DNA from: Pandoraea norimbergensis | GTDB taxonomy: Bacteria > Pseudomonadota > Gammaproteobacteria > Burkholderiales > Burkholderiaceae | Direction: 5' to 3' | DNA length: 64,000 bases | NCBI RefSeq assembly: GCF_001465545.3 | Contig: NZ_CP013480.3 | Span: forward strand, 3,224,001-3,288,000 | Part shown: piece by piece, positions 1 to 8,526 of the stretch | Numbering within the stretch: the first letter of the stretch is position 1 | How the letters are laid out: every line of letters begins with the position of its first letter | Program-made: the position numbers and the translations under genes | Notes under the pieces: model-generated | Told to the model about the DNA's origin: nothing | Databases searched by the model: none | What the model saw: only the letters and a program-made list of their open reading frames with translations

Positions 1-1432
1 AGAGCGCGATCGCGCTACGCATCTCACCGCCCTGACTCAAGGCGAGCGCATCGCGCGCGTGATTTGCCGTACGTTGCGCAGTCAGCACCGGCAAATAGCC
101 GCTAAGTCCACGGCGATACAACCGCGTTGCCCGATCGAGGGCCTGCTGGCTATCGCTCACGGCCGCCGCCAGCGAAATCTGCCGCGCGCGCTCGCTGTTC
201 AGCCCGGTGAGCGCATCTTCTACGTCGCGTAACGCCAGCCGCACGTCACGCTCATAGGCGAGTCGTGCCGCGTCCGCCTGTGCTTGGGCTGCCGTGACAC
301 CCGCACGTGCGCGCCCGCCGTCGTAGACCGTCTGGCTCGCCTGCAACGCTGCGGACCACGCGAGACTCGCGCCCGAGAACAGGTCACTCAGCAGACTGGC
401 CGTCGTACCGAGGCTCAATGGAATGCTGAAATGAGGAAAGCGCGCGGCCTCCGCGACACCGATCTGCGCCGTCGCAGCAGCCAGCCTGCGCTCTGCGGCA
501 CGCACGTCGGGACGCTGGCGCATCACCTCCGATGGCATCGACAGCGGCAGCGACGGCGTGACGGGTAACCGTGGCGACGGCTGCGCCAGCACCTCGCGCC
601 AGTCCCCAGAGAAGCCCCCCGTCAGCACACCAATGGCATGGCTCAGCCGGGCGGCTTCGGCGTCCAGTTGCGGCGGCAACGCTTGCGCCGTCTCGCGCTC
701 GGCGCGCGCCTGTGCCACGTCAGCCGACGTGCCGAGGCCATGCGCCAGCGCCCGCTCGGCAAGCTGCTCCCCTTGCGTCAGGTTGTGAATGTTTTCCTGA
801 GCAATGGCAAGCCGCGCCTGCGCCGTGCGCAACATGGCGTAGTCGGCGGCGAGTTCGGCAAGCAGGCTCACCTGTACCGCGTGCGCGTCGTCGGTCACGG
901 CATCGATTTGCGCGTCGGCGGCTTCCACCGCGCGGCGCGTGCCGCCGAAGAAATCCAGCTCCCAACTGGCGTCGAAACCGGCCCGCCATGTGCGCGATCC
1001 GCCGATGCCGGGCGGCCAGTCGAGGCGCTCGCTGGAACGCAACGCTTGCCCGACGCCGCCGACCGAGACTGTCGGCCCGAGCCCAGAGGCGATCTGAATG
1101 CGCTCGGCTCTCGCTTGCGTCAGCCGCGTTCGCGCAATCGCGAGATCCTGATTGCCCGCCAGCGCAGCATCGACCAACCGGTCGAGTATCGGATCGTTGA
1201 AAGATCGCCACCACGTGCGCAGTTGATCCTGCTGGGCAGCACTGAATTCGCCGCGCCCATCGTGCCCCTGTTGCGCTTCATGCCATTGCGACGGCACATC
1301 GATATGAGGGCTGCGGTAGTCGGGTCCGAGTGTCGTGCAGCCTGTCGCCAGCAGGGCAAGCAATGTGGCAAGGACCCTCGCGCGCACCGGCTGGCGTCGC
1401 CGGGAGCCGGCCGAAATCAAGACAGCGCTCAT
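1..1432 (-). CDS. Outer-membrane efflux lipoprotein, NodT/OprM family (partial, 3' end outside window)
   Basis: This is the outer-membrane channel of a tripartite efflux pump. Reading the minus strand from ATG at 1432 gives 477 residues with no stop before the window edge. The N-terminus has an Arg-rich stretch, a hydrophobic segment and a lipobox (LLATGC, Cys32), followed by TLGPDYRSP, typical of NodT-type lipoproteins. The rest is the alternating helical pattern of two outer-membrane-efflux (TolC-like) repeats, with the familiar MRQRPDVRAAERRLAAATAQ-type motif starting the second half. Family members are about 470-500 residues, so only a few C-terminal residues are missing. Its ATG overlaps the stop of the HlyD gene (ATGA), which indicates translational coupling as last gene of the efflux operon. 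Confidence 0.9.
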   Translation of the reverse strand, partial: MSAVLISAGSRRRQPVRARVLATLLALLATGCTTLGPDYRSPHIDVPSQWHEAQQGHDGRGEFSAAQQDQLRTWWRSFNDPILDRLVDAALAGNQDLAIARTRLTQARAERIQIASGLGPTVSVGGVGQALRSSERLDWPPGIGGSRTWRAGFDASWELDFFGGTRRAVEAADAQIDAVTDDAHAVQVSLLAELAADYAMLRTAQARLAIAQENIHNLTQGEQLAERALAHGLGTSADVAQARAERETAQALPPQLDAEAARLSHAIGVLTGGFSGDWREVLAQPSPRLPVTPSLPLSMPSEVMRQRPDVRAAERRLAAATAQIGVAEAARFPHFSIPLSLGTTASLLSDLFSGASLAWSAALQASQTVYDGGRARAGVTAAQAQADAARLAYERDVRLALRDVEDALTGLNSERARQISLAAAVSDSQQALDRATRLYRRGLSGYLPVLTAQRTANHARDALALSQGGEMRSAIAL

Positions 1433-2361
1433 GACATCCACCGCATCAGCAGACTGGCCAGCGCGCCTTTCGGTGCGGCACCCTGCCCTGACGGGCCAAC
1501 ATCGACGCTGCACGTCATGCCGGCGGCCAGTACGATCCCCGGCGGCACGCGGTCGATGGCGACGCGCACGGGAATTCGCTGCGCCAGACGCACCCAACTG
1601 AACGTGGGTTCAACGCTCGGCAGGCCCTGCGAATCCGGGCGCTCGTTGGCATCGGTGATGCCGCGCCCGATGCTCGCGACGTGACCATCAATCAGGTCAT
1701 CGAAGCCCATCAGCCGGATGCGTGCCGGAGCGCCCGCGTGAATACCGCGCAGTTTCGTCTCTTCGAAATAGCCCGTGATCCAGAAGCTGTGCGCGTCGAG
1801 CAACGCAATGCTGGCGTGTCCCGCAACAGCGTAATCGCCCGGACGAAGGCGCAGATGGGTGACGTAACCGTCGACCGGCGCGCGCAGCTCGGTGCGCGCC
1901 AGATCGAGTCGCGCAACATCGAGCGCGACCTGTGCCCGGCGTTGATCCGCCACGGCAATCGCCACCGCCTGACCCGCGCGCTGAATCTCTTCGCCGGGCA
2001 CCAGATCATCCATCCCGCGCCGGCGTCGGGCGTCTTGCTGCTTCTGCTGCAAGATGGCGCGCGCTGCGCTTAACTGCGCCTCGGCCTGCGAGACGGCAAG
2101 TCTGAAACGCTCGGGATCGACGCGATACAGCAGGTCGCCGCGCCGCACGAACTGATTGTCGACGACGGCCACGTCTTGCACGGTGCCGGAGATTTCCGGC
2201 GCAATGCGCACGACTTCGGCACTCACGCGCCCGTCGCGCGTCCATGGCGCGACGACGTAAGCGCGCCACAGTGCAACCACAAGAACCACCGCCAGACCAA
2301 CGACGGCCAAGGTGCCCGCCGCTTTCGCGACCGGACGGAACCACAACGCACGATTAGACAT
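1429..2361 (-). CDS. HlyD-family periplasmic adaptor, AaeA-like
   Basis: This is the membrane-fusion protein of the efflux system, linking the inner-membrane FUSC protein to the outer-membrane channel. The 310-residue product has one N-terminal membrane anchor (about residues 15-35). It is followed by a biotinyl/lipoyl-like half (IAPEISGTVQDVAVVDNQ), a short coiled-coil hairpin, the second lipoyl half (RAPVDGYVTHLRLRPGDYA) and a beta-barrel region. Size and order match AaeA/EmrA-type adaptors. The start codon overlaps the end of the DUF1656 gene by 8 bases and the stop overlaps the next start, so the genes are coupled. The substrate cannot be read from sequence. Aromatic carboxylic acids are the AaeAB precedent. 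Confidence 0.92.
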   Translation of the reverse strand: MSNRALWFRPVAKAAGTLAVVGLAVVLVVALWRAYVVAPWTRDGRVSAEVVRIAPEISGTVQDVAVVDNQFVRRGDLLYRVDPERFRLAVSQAEAQLSAARAILQQKQQDARRRRGMDDLVPGEEIQRAGQAVAIAVADQRRAQVALDVARLDLARTELRAPVDGYVTHLRLRPGDYAVAGHASIALLDAHSFWITGYFEETKLRGIHAGAPARIRLMGFDDLIDGHVASIGRGITDANERPDSQGLPSVEPTFSWVRLAQRIPVRVAIDRVPPGIVLAAGMTCSVDVGPSGQGAAPKGALASLLMRWMS

Positions 2362-2548
2362 AAAGCATCAAGACAGAAACCAGACAGAGGGAAATGGCGA
2401 ACTCAAAGAGCGCCGGGTGCCAGACGCGCCGTAACACGCCGGTGCGTGCGAGGACGAAGCGCACGCCGAGGAAAAGCGGCACGGCAAGGCAGGCATAAAC
2501 GAAGAACGGCGGCAAATAGATGCCCGCCACGGCAACTTCACTGAGCAT
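2354..2548 (-). CDS. DUF1656 small membrane protein, AaeX-like
   Basis: The product is a 64-residue hydrophobic peptide with two membrane segments (IYLPPFFVYACLAVPLFLGV and a C-terminal LFEFAISLCLVSVLMLYV). It belongs to the DUF1656/AaeX family, which is always found between FUSC and HlyD genes. I take ATG at 2548 because family members begin at the residues directly before the first membrane helix. A longer reading frame extends to 2611 but has no family-like sequence. The gene overlaps the FUSC gene by 11 bases and the HlyD gene by 8 bases. Its molecular role in the pump is unknown. Confidence 0.85.
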   Translation of the reverse strand: MLSEVAVAGIYLPPFFVYACLAVPLFLGVRFVLARTGVLRRVWHPALFEFAISLCLVSVLMLYV

Positions 2549-4730
2549 GGGTACGCACCGGAGGCAACGTTGAGAAATAGCTGGCGTGAGCGTCGAGCAA
2601 ATCGGCGGCATCGGTCAGCGCGGCAATGAGTCGGGGGACGTCGGTGGCGACGCTTGCCGCATCTGCCTGCACCACGGAAAGACGCCGGGCGGCATCACGG
2701 GCGTGACGTGCAGCCCGTGACGGATCGTCCGCACGGCGTGCCATGCGAGCGAGGGCTGTCGTGATGATCTGGCGACACAAGGCGTCGCCGCCCTCGCCTT
2801 GCAACCACGCACGCAGGCGATGAATTTCGCGGCCGAGATGCAGGCTCGCCAGCGCGTCCACAATCGCGCGATCCATGGCGTCCGGCTGCGTCTTGAGCAA
2901 CGCGCCCAACTGCGCGATTCGATGTTGTTGTCGGCGTTGCCAGACGTGTGCGTTGTGTGAGGTGGCCGCAAGACTGCCCACGCGCAACAACTGCACGGCT
3001 TCATCGCGAATACGCGCGCGCAGGCGTGCGATGTCGCGGGGCAACTGTCGCGGCAGGAACAACCGGAAGCCCATCCATGCGAAGAGCGTGCCCAGCACCC
3101 ACGCAATCGACCAATTCAGGAACAACGCGACGTCGTAGTGCATTGGGTTATCGGCCCCCGTCAGCGTGTTGAAACCAACGAGGTACGCCAACGCGGCAAG
3201 CCCATGTTGCGGCATCGTCGTCGCGTAGATCCCCGGCAGCCAGAACACGGCCAGCACGACGAGCAACAGTGGCAAGCCTTCGATGTGCGGCAGGATCACG
3301 AACGCGCAGACAAACGCCGCAGGCACCGCAATCACCGTGCCCTTGACGAACTGAAACGCCCCGGCCGCCGGGTTGGGTGCCGTCGCCAGCAACGCGCAAT
3401 ACGGCGCAACGATCAACAGCATCATGTCGCCATGCGGCCACCCCGTGACAATCCAGAACGCGCCGGTGCCTACCAGCGTCAGCATGGCGCGCAGGCCGTT
3501 TTGCCACGCGGCGCGGACGTCGCGATGGAAATGCACCGGGCGTACGGGAGACATGGGAGACATGGGCGGCACGAGTGCGCCGCGTCGGGATGCCACTCGC
3601 GGACGTGTTCGACGCAGCGACGCGAGGCCTTCCAACGCGGCGAGATAGTCGTCAATCTGTTCGATCAACCGGTCGACGGCGATATGAAGCGCGGGGGGCG
3701 TCGGTGACGTGACGCTCGACTGCGCATCGAGCGTTGCCGACAGACGCGCCTGCGCGGTACGCAGAACGTCCACGGCACGCGACAAGCCTGTATCGCCCGC
3801 TGCGACGGCCTGTCCGGCCTCGCGCCACGCGGTGGCGAGCATGGACTGCGTGTCGCACCAGTGCGGCGACGCTTCGCCCTCACGCCCCGCCGATGAGGCG
3901 CTACCCGCCAGCGCCGCAAAGAGTGACGCCATCGCGTGCCGCACGGCGTCCGCGCGATGCGCCAGATCGGACGATTCGGCCTTGCCGAGCGAGAGCAAAT
4001 CATCGACGCCGTAAATCTCGGCCATCAGGTGCCGCCGGGCCGGTGCGATCCGTGGCGAGGTTGTGCCGCTCACGTCAGCGCCGCCAACGTCATGCTGGGT
4101 GGCCAGCGCCTCCGCGACATGGGCCGACAACCGGCCCAGCAACGCGTCCAACTTGCTGCGCACACTGCGGCGGCTGAACAATGCCGACACCAGCCCCAGA
4201 CACACGACGCCGATCATGACCGTCGAGCCCCGGCCGATCACATGTTCGAAAGTCAGTTGCGGATGTTCAAGCGCGCCGAACGTTGCCAGCCCGACCGTGT
4301 AGCCCGCGACCACCACGCCCGACGCCCGGAAGTGCCGGAGCAGCGTCATGCCCGTCACGCAGAGCCCGAGCCAAAAGCCGAAGCCCAGCAGAAACAGCCA
4401 TGGCGTCTGCCCGAATGCGCTCATCAGCAGCACAGACACGACCATGCCGCCGAGGGTGCCGAGCACACGCCACGTCCCCTTCCCGATGACGGCGCCCTGA
4501 ATGGGATGGATGACGAGCAGGACCGTCGATGCCGCTGAGTAAGGCATCTCCAGTTCCAGCGCATAGGCGACGACGAGGGCGAGCCACGCGGCGAAGATGG
4601 ACCGTAAGACGTAGGTAGCGCGCGGCGAGCTCAGATCGAACCGCCCGAGAAAGCCCAGTAACCGGGTGCTCAGGCGGCCGGGCGATGTTGCCCCTGCATT
4701 AGTCGCCGTCTGCGATGACGCGGATTGCAC
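2538..4730 (-). CDS. FUSC-family inner-membrane efflux protein, AaeB-like
   Basis: This is the inner-membrane pump component of an aromatic-acid-type efflux system (p-hydroxybenzoate AaeB is the studied relative). The 730 residues show the family's duplicated layout: an N-terminal cluster of about six membrane helices (residues about 35-180), a long soluble helical region, a second helix cluster (about 395-550) and a C-terminal soluble helical domain. The reading frame starts at GTG 4730 behind AGGG. It is the first gene of a four-gene overlapping operon with DUF1656, HlyD and outer-membrane factor genes. A LysR gene lies 105 bases upstream on the same strand. The family is clear and the substrate is not. 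Confidence 0.9.
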   Translation of the reverse strand: MQSASSQTATNAGATSPGRLSTRLLGFLGRFDLSSPRATYVLRSIFAAWLALVVAYALELEMPYSAASTVLLVIHPIQGAVIGKGTWRVLGTLGGMVVSVLLMSAFGQTPWLFLLGFGFWLGLCVTGMTLLRHFRASGVVVAGYTVGLATFGALEHPQLTFEHVIGRGSTVMIGVVCLGLVSALFSRRSVRSKLDALLGRLSAHVAEALATQHDVGGADVSGTTSPRIAPARRHLMAEIYGVDDLLSLGKAESSDLAHRADAVRHAMASLFAALAGSASSAGREGEASPHWCDTQSMLATAWREAGQAVAAGDTGLSRAVDVLRTAQARLSATLDAQSSVTSPTPPALHIAVDRLIEQIDDYLAALEGLASLRRTRPRVASRRGALVPPMSPMSPVRPVHFHRDVRAAWQNGLRAMLTLVGTGAFWIVTGWPHGDMMLLIVAPYCALLATAPNPAAGAFQFVKGTVIAVPAAFVCAFVILPHIEGLPLLLVVLAVFWLPGIYATTMPQHGLAALAYLVGFNTLTGADNPMHYDVALFLNWSIAWVLGTLFAWMGFRLFLPRQLPRDIARLRARIRDEAVQLLRVGSLAATSHNAHVWQRRQQHRIAQLGALLKTQPDAMDRAIVDALASLHLGREIHRLRAWLQGEGGDALCRQIITTALARMARRADDPSRAARHARDAARRLSVVQADAASVATDVPRLIAALTDAADLLDAHASYFSTLPPVRTHAQ

Positions 4731-4747
4731 GATGACCCTTTACGGAA

Positions 4748-4761
4748 GTGATGTTGATCAC
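4748..4761. promoter_or_regulatory. Inverted repeat between LysR gene and efflux operon (candidate operator)
   Basis: GTGAT-GTTG-ATCAC is a perfect 5-base dyad with a 4-base spacer, inside a longer AGTG...CACT symmetry. It sits just upstream of the GTG start of the FUSC gene and downstream of the LysR gene. LysR-type regulators usually bind such interrupted dyads near the promoters they control. Assignment to this LysR protein is inference from position. Confidence 0.4.
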
Positions 4762-4835
4762 CACTGTAGGGGCCACCGCTACGCTGCGAAAAGTGACTTG
4801 ATTGGAATTGATAAGTGCGCCAGACGCAACGATGA

Positions 4836-5750
4836 TTACGCGGCGGCTGGCAGATCCCCGCACAGCTCGCGAATCGTGCGGCGCAGCCACTGATGGGCCG
4901 GGTCCGCCTGAAAGCGCGGGTGCCAAGCCTGCGTGAGCACCACGGTCTCCAGCGGCACCGGCAGATCGAACGCGCGAATGCGCATGCCCGCCGAGATGGC
5001 GCTATGAGCAAGATCAGACGGCAACGCCAGCAACAAGTCCGAGTCTTGCAGCGCGAACAGTGCCGTGAACGGGGTCGAGACCACGAGCGCCACGTGACGG
5101 CGAAGTCCGAGCCCGTCGAGCGCCGTATCGATCGGCCCCGCGAACTTCCCTCGCCGCGATACGCCGATATGCCCCCAGTGAGTGATTCGCTCGGGCGTAA
5201 TGTCCTCGTCGAAGATCGGATGATCGTCGCGTGCGATGCCCACAAAGCGCGTGGTGAACAGCGATTGCACCCGAATTTCCGGCCCGAGCTGACGCGAGGC
5301 GCTGATGAAAAGATCGATGCGCCCACTGCGAAGCGCCTCGTCGTCGATATCGTCCTCTTCGGGGGCGAAACGCAGCATCGCGTGCGGCATCTCGTTGGAC
5401 ATCGCTTCGAGCAGGCGGCCCGAATGCATGCCGACGAAGATATCGTTGGCGCGCACGTTGAAGCGCCGCTCCAGCGTTTTCAGATCGACTTCGGCACTCG
5501 GCGAGAGGACCTGTGTTGCCTGCTCGACCGCCAGCCGGACCTGTTCACGCAGCGCCAGCGCGCGCGGCGTCGGCACCAACTTGCGCCCAGCCTGCACGAA
5601 TACCGGGTCGCCCAGCGTTTCGCGGATACGGCTGAGCGTGCGGCTCATTGCCGGCGGGCTCAGGTGCATACGCCGGGCGGCGCCCACGACGCTCCCCTCC
5701 TCCAGCAGAATGTCGAGCGCGTGAAGCAAATTCAGATCGGGATAGGCCAT
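4836..5750 (-). CDS. LysR-family transcriptional regulator next to efflux operon
   Basis: This is a 304-residue LysR-type regulator. Residues 1-65 form the winged helix-turn-helix (LNLLHALDILLEEGSVVGAA, then AARRMHLSPPAMSRTLSRIR). The rest is the two-lobed effector-binding domain. The wording DPVFVQAGRKLVPTPRA is typical of the NodD/LinR-like branch that responds to aromatic compounds. It is co-directional with and 105 bases upstream of the FUSC-DUF1656-HlyD-OMF operon, so it probably controls efflux in response to an aromatic ligand. This arrangement differs from E. coli, where aaeR is divergent. The ligand is unknown. Confidence 0.9.
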   Translation of the reverse strand: MAYPDLNLLHALDILLEEGSVVGAARRMHLSPPAMSRTLSRIRETLGDPVFVQAGRKLVPTPRALALREQVRLAVEQATQVLSPSAEVDLKTLERRFNVRANDIFVGMHSGRLLEAMSNEMPHAMLRFAPEEDDIDDEALRSGRIDLFISASRQLGPEIRVQSLFTTRFVGIARDDHPIFDEDITPERITHWGHIGVSRRGKFAGPIDTALDGLGLRRHVALVVSTPFTALFALQDSDLLLALPSDLAHSAISAGMRIRAFDLPVPLETVVLTQAWHPRFQADPAHQWLRRTIRELCGDLPAAA

Positions 5751-5786
5751 GGCAGGTGAGAGTCTTCGATTGCGTTTAGCGAAATC

Positions 5787-6683
5787 CTAACCCGCGAGTC
5801 GTGTCTCCTGCAAAAGCCAATCGCGCACATTCGCCACCTGCCCCGCGTGACGCTGACGACGCGGCGACACGATGTAGAAGCCCGCGCCCGTGCGCAATTC
5901 GGTGTCGAAGAGGCGTACGAGCCGCCCGGCCGCGACGTCCGGGGCAACGAAGTCCGCGTGGGCGAGGGCCAGCCCCTGCCCGGCGACAGCAGCGTCGATC
6001 GCGAGTGCAGTCTGGTTGAATCGGATGTTTTTCGCGACCGAGGAAAGTGACTTCGGCATGGCCTGATCGAGGAACTGCGGCCACGCGTTGTGCGCATCGT
6101 GCAGCAAGGCGTGGCCGTGAAGCGTGCCCGCTGGCCCGGGATGCCCAGCGGTAGCGAGCAATTGTGGGCTGGCGACGGCGACCTGCACTTCTTCGAACAG
6201 CAACTCCACACTTACGCCACCGCCGAACGGCGGGCGGCCGTAGCGCACGGCGAGATCGACGGCGTCGGCCTGAAAATGCGACAGCCGGTCGGTCGCGAGA
6301 ATGCGCAGATCAATGTCAGGGTGTGTGGCGAGAAACGCCGGAAGCCTCGGAATCAGCCACTTGGCCGCGAACGTCGGCGTCACGCTGATCGTCAGCCGAA
6401 ACGGTTCCGGCCGCAACGCCTGCGTCGCTTCACTGAGCACTTCGAACGCTCGGCGCACGCTGCTGGAATAGCGTCGCCCATTCTCCGTGAGCGCGAGCGT
6501 GCGCGGATGGCGTTCGAACAATTTCATGCCCAACTCGGCTTCCAGTCCCCGAATCTGTTGCGCGACCGCGCCCTGCGTCACGCCCAGTTCCTCGGCGGCA
6601 ATACGGAAATTCAGATGCCGGCTCGCCGCCTCGAAGGCGCGCAACGCATTGAGCGACGGGAGACGGCCAAACGATTCGGACAT
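5787..6683 (-). CDS. LysR-family transcriptional regulator, GcvA-like
   Basis: The 298-residue LysR-type protein has an N-terminal helix-turn-helix (LPSLNALRAFEAASRHLNFR, then AAEELGVTQGAVAQQIRGLE) and the GcvA-branch hallmark LFERHPRTLALTENGRRY. The effector domain follows. ATG at 6683 is used. It is divergent from the short-chain dehydrogenase gene at 6838 with a 154-base gap, the classic LysR-target layout. The dehydrogenase is therefore its likely target (inference). The effector is not identifiable. Confidence 0.9.
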   Translation of the reverse strand: MSESFGRLPSLNALRAFEAASRHLNFRIAAEELGVTQGAVAQQIRGLEAELGMKLFERHPRTLALTENGRRYSSSVRRAFEVLSEATQALRPEPFRLTISVTPTFAAKWLIPRLPAFLATHPDIDLRILATDRLSHFQADAVDLAVRYGRPPFGGGVSVELLFEEVQVAVASPQLLATAGHPGPAGTLHGHALLHDAHNAWPQFLDQAMPKSLSSVAKNIRFNQTALAIDAAVAGQGLALAHADFVAPDVAAGRLVRLFDTELRTGAGFYIVSPRRQRHAGQVANVRDWLLQETRLAG

Positions 6684-6703
6684 GGTGTAGTTTTTCTACT
6701 GGA

Positions 6704-6729
6704 TCAAGCGTTGAAATCTGGTGCATCAA
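6704..6729. promoter_or_regulatory. LysR-type dyads in the lysR/SDR divergent gap
   Basis: Two interlocking dyads are visible: TCAA-GCG-TTGA (6704-6714) and TTGA-N11-TCAA (6711-6729). The second fits the T-N11-A rule for LysR binding sites. They lie 21 bases upstream of the LysR start and about 110 bases upstream of the dehydrogenase start, a position compatible with autoregulation and divergent activation. Confidence 0.4.
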
Positions 6730-6837
6730 CCAGGACGTGGGATGTTACGCTTTCATCCGTGGATTTCTTGATTTTCTTTGGTTATTAGCGTCGGGACGCC
6801 ATGGTGGCGGCGGCCGGTGCCTCTGGAGGATAACAGC

Positions 6838-7542
6838 ATGACTGTAGAAAAAGTGGCGTTGGTGACGGCAGGCGGTAGCGGCATGGGTGCGGCGGCAGCG
6901 CGTCGATTGGCGGCAGACGGTTACAAGGTCGGCATTCTGTCGTCGTCCGGCAAGGGCGAGGCGCTCGCCGCCGAGTTGGGCGGCGTGGGCGTCACGGGCT
7001 CGAACCAGTCGGTTGAATCGCTGCAAGCACTGGTCGATGCCGCCGTCTCGCGCTGGGGCCGTATCGACGTGCTGGTCAACAGCGCCGGGCATGGTCCGCG
7101 CGCGCCGATTCTCGAGATCAGCGACGACGACTGGCATCGCGGGATGGATACGTATCTGATGAACGTGATTCGTCCGACGCGGCTGGTGACGCCGATCATG
7201 CAGAAGCAGCAAGCGGGCGCGATCATCAATATCTCGACCGCATGGGCGTTCGAGCCGAGCGACATGTTCCCGACGTCCGCCGTGTTCCGTGCGGGGCTCG
7301 CGTCGTTCACAAAGCTGTTTGCCGACAAGTACGCGAAGGACAACGTGCGAATGAACAACATCCTGCCGGGCTGGATCGACAGCCTGCCGCAACAGGACAC
7401 GCGCCGCGACAGCGTGCCGATGCAGCGCTACGGCAAAGCCGAGGAAATTGCCGCAACGGTGGCGTTTCTCGCGTCGGAAGGCGGTGGCTACATCACCGGC
7501 CAAAACCTTCGCGTGGATGGCGGACTGACGCGCTCGGTGTAA
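6838..7542 (+). CDS. Short-chain dehydrogenase/reductase-fold protein lacking the YxxxK pair
   Basis: The 234-residue product has a Rossmann fold with glycine-rich motif TAGGSGMG (residues 10-17), VNSAG (80-84), Asn109 and Ser133, then LPGWIDSLP and the C-terminal GYITGQNLRVDGG block. These place it in the classical SDR superfamily. At the site where YxxxK should follow Ser133, the sequence is SAVFR (147-151), so Tyr and Lys are replaced by Ser and Arg. I recall this wording from other proteobacterial SDR-like proteins, so it looks like a conserved subfamily rather than a mutation. ATG at 6838 is chosen because GGAGGA (6825-6830) precedes it. An upstream in-frame start at 6778 lacks support. 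Function unknown, probably under the divergent LysR. Confidence 0.85.
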   Translation: MTVEKVALVTAGGSGMGAAAARRLAADGYKVGILSSSGKGEALAAELGGVGVTGSNQSVESLQALVDAAVSRWGRIDVLVNSAGHGPRAPILEISDDDWHRGMDTYLMNVIRPTRLVTPIMQKQQAGAIINISTAWAFEPSDMFPTSAVFRAGLASFTKLFADKYAKDNVRMNNILPGWIDSLPQQDTRRDSVPMQRYGKAEEIAATVAFLASEGGGYITGQNLRVDGGLTRSV

Positions 7543-7565
7543 GCCTCCCTCGCGCGCACAAAAAC

Positions 7566-7600
7566 GCCCCGCCATGTCTCGTCATGGTGGGGCTTTCTTT
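7566..7600. terminator. Intrinsic terminator between SDR and gntR (bidirectional)
   Basis: An 11-base-pair stem (GCCCCGCCATG at 7566-7576 with CATGGTGGGGC at 7583-7593, one G-U pair) and 6-base loop is followed by TTTCTTT. An A-rich run lies on the other side. It lies between converging genes and can serve both. Confidence 0.85.
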
Positions 7601-7632
7601 ATGAGGCGACGTACTGACGTTCGCGATAGGCG

Positions 7633-8355
7633 TTATGCCCGGTCACCCAGCACCGTGGCTCGCGTGAATTCCTCGATGTTGTCCAGCAGCGCGTCGAGCG
7701 CATCACCTGCCCGCTTCACTTCACCGGCGGCGATCGCTTCGGCGACTTCTGCATGCAGACGCGCCATCGTTGGCAAGTCGGCCGCTTCCTTGTAGTGGTA
7801 GTACCAGAAACGGCGTGACAGGCCGTGCAGCAACCGCATCGCACCTTCGGCGAATTCGTTGCGTGCCGCGACCAGACACAGTTCATTGAATTCGCGGTCG
7901 GCGCGGATGAACTCCACATCCTTGCCGCTGCGTGCAGAACTCTTGAACTCCTTCGCCAGACGGGTGAAATGCTCACGCTGCTCGGCAGTGGCCTTCTTCG
8001 CGGCGCTTCTGGCGATCAGCCGCTCCACTTCGCGCCGCGTCTCCAGCAGTCGCAACTGCTTGCCCACATCCATCGGCGGCACGAGCAGCCCGCGCTGCGG
8101 CAGCACCACGATCAAATGTTCGCGAGCCAGTCGTTGAATCGCCTCGCGAATCGGCGTGCGGCCAAAGCCCGTCATCTCGCTCAACTGCAACTCCGACATC
8201 GTCGAGCCGGGCGCGAGCCGCAGCGTCACGATCGCCTCTTCGATCCACTCGTAAGCACGATCGACCATGTGACCGCGAGGGATCGCCTCCACGCGTGGAT
8301 CCGGCGCGGCGGCTTCTGGTTTTTCCTTGCGTGGTGTCGCTTTTTTTGTCGCCAT
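7633..8355 (-). CDS. GntR-family regulator, FadR/FCD subgroup
   Basis: This is a 240-residue transcriptional regulator. A charged 25-residue leader (KKATPRKEK) precedes the GntR winged helix (AYEWIEEAIVTLRLAPG, LSEMTGFGRTPIREAIQRLA, LPQRGLLVPP). A C-terminal all-helical FCD ligand domain follows (RREVERLIARSAA, FIRADREFNELCLVAARNEF, RLHAEVAEAI). FCD regulators usually sense organic acids and repress neighbouring catabolic genes. The gene is divergent from the hydrolase/alcohol dehydrogenase pair. A shared 16-base element lies before that pair and before the MFS gene (8492-8507 and 10670-10685), so this protein is the obvious candidate to bind it. The ligand is unknown. Confidence 0.92.
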   Translation of the reverse strand: MATKKATPRKEKPEAAAPDPRVEAIPRGHMVDRAYEWIEEAIVTLRLAPGSTMSELQLSEMTGFGRTPIREAIQRLAREHLIVVLPQRGLLVPPMDVGKQLRLLETRREVERLIARSAAKKATAEQREHFTRLAKEFKSSARSGKDVEFIRADREFNELCLVAARNEFAEGAMRLLHGLSRRFWYYHYKEAADLPTMARLHAEVAEAIAAGEVKRAGDALDALLDNIEEFTRATVLGDRA

Positions 8356-8491
8356 TGGGTCGAGATTCAGAGCAAATATTAATTGTATATCACCTGCTTC
8401 TACGTCCTCTCACGACGCCCCTCCCGTGCGCTACCCCGGGCTTTCCCGGTGTCCGTGCCGCTTGCTCGATCAAACTGATGTGCTATTATTC

Positions 8492-8507
8492 ATCAACTAA
8501 TATATTA
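8492..8507 (-). promoter_or_regulatory. Candidate GntR operator upstream of hydrolase gene
   Basis: On the minus strand this reads TAATATATTAGTTGAT and contains the perfect palindrome TAATATATTA. It ends 20 bases before the hydrolase ATG. The same element, with one mismatch, lies before the MFS gene at 10670-10685. An A/T-rich stretch at 8374-8390 near the gntR start resembles it only weakly. Confidence 0.55.
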
Positions 8508-8526
8508 CTCAAACAAAAGGCTAGTC

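Noticed and set aside
638..1684. 348-residue plus-strand open frame at the left end
   Set aside because: It lies opposite the outer-membrane efflux lipoprotein gene, which reads cleanly from 1432 to the window edge on the minus strand with a lipobox and family motifs.
8374..8390. Third copy of the GntR element near the gntR start
   Set aside because: The AT-rich stretch AAATATTAATTGTATAT shares only short pieces with the 16-base element and could be promoter DNA.
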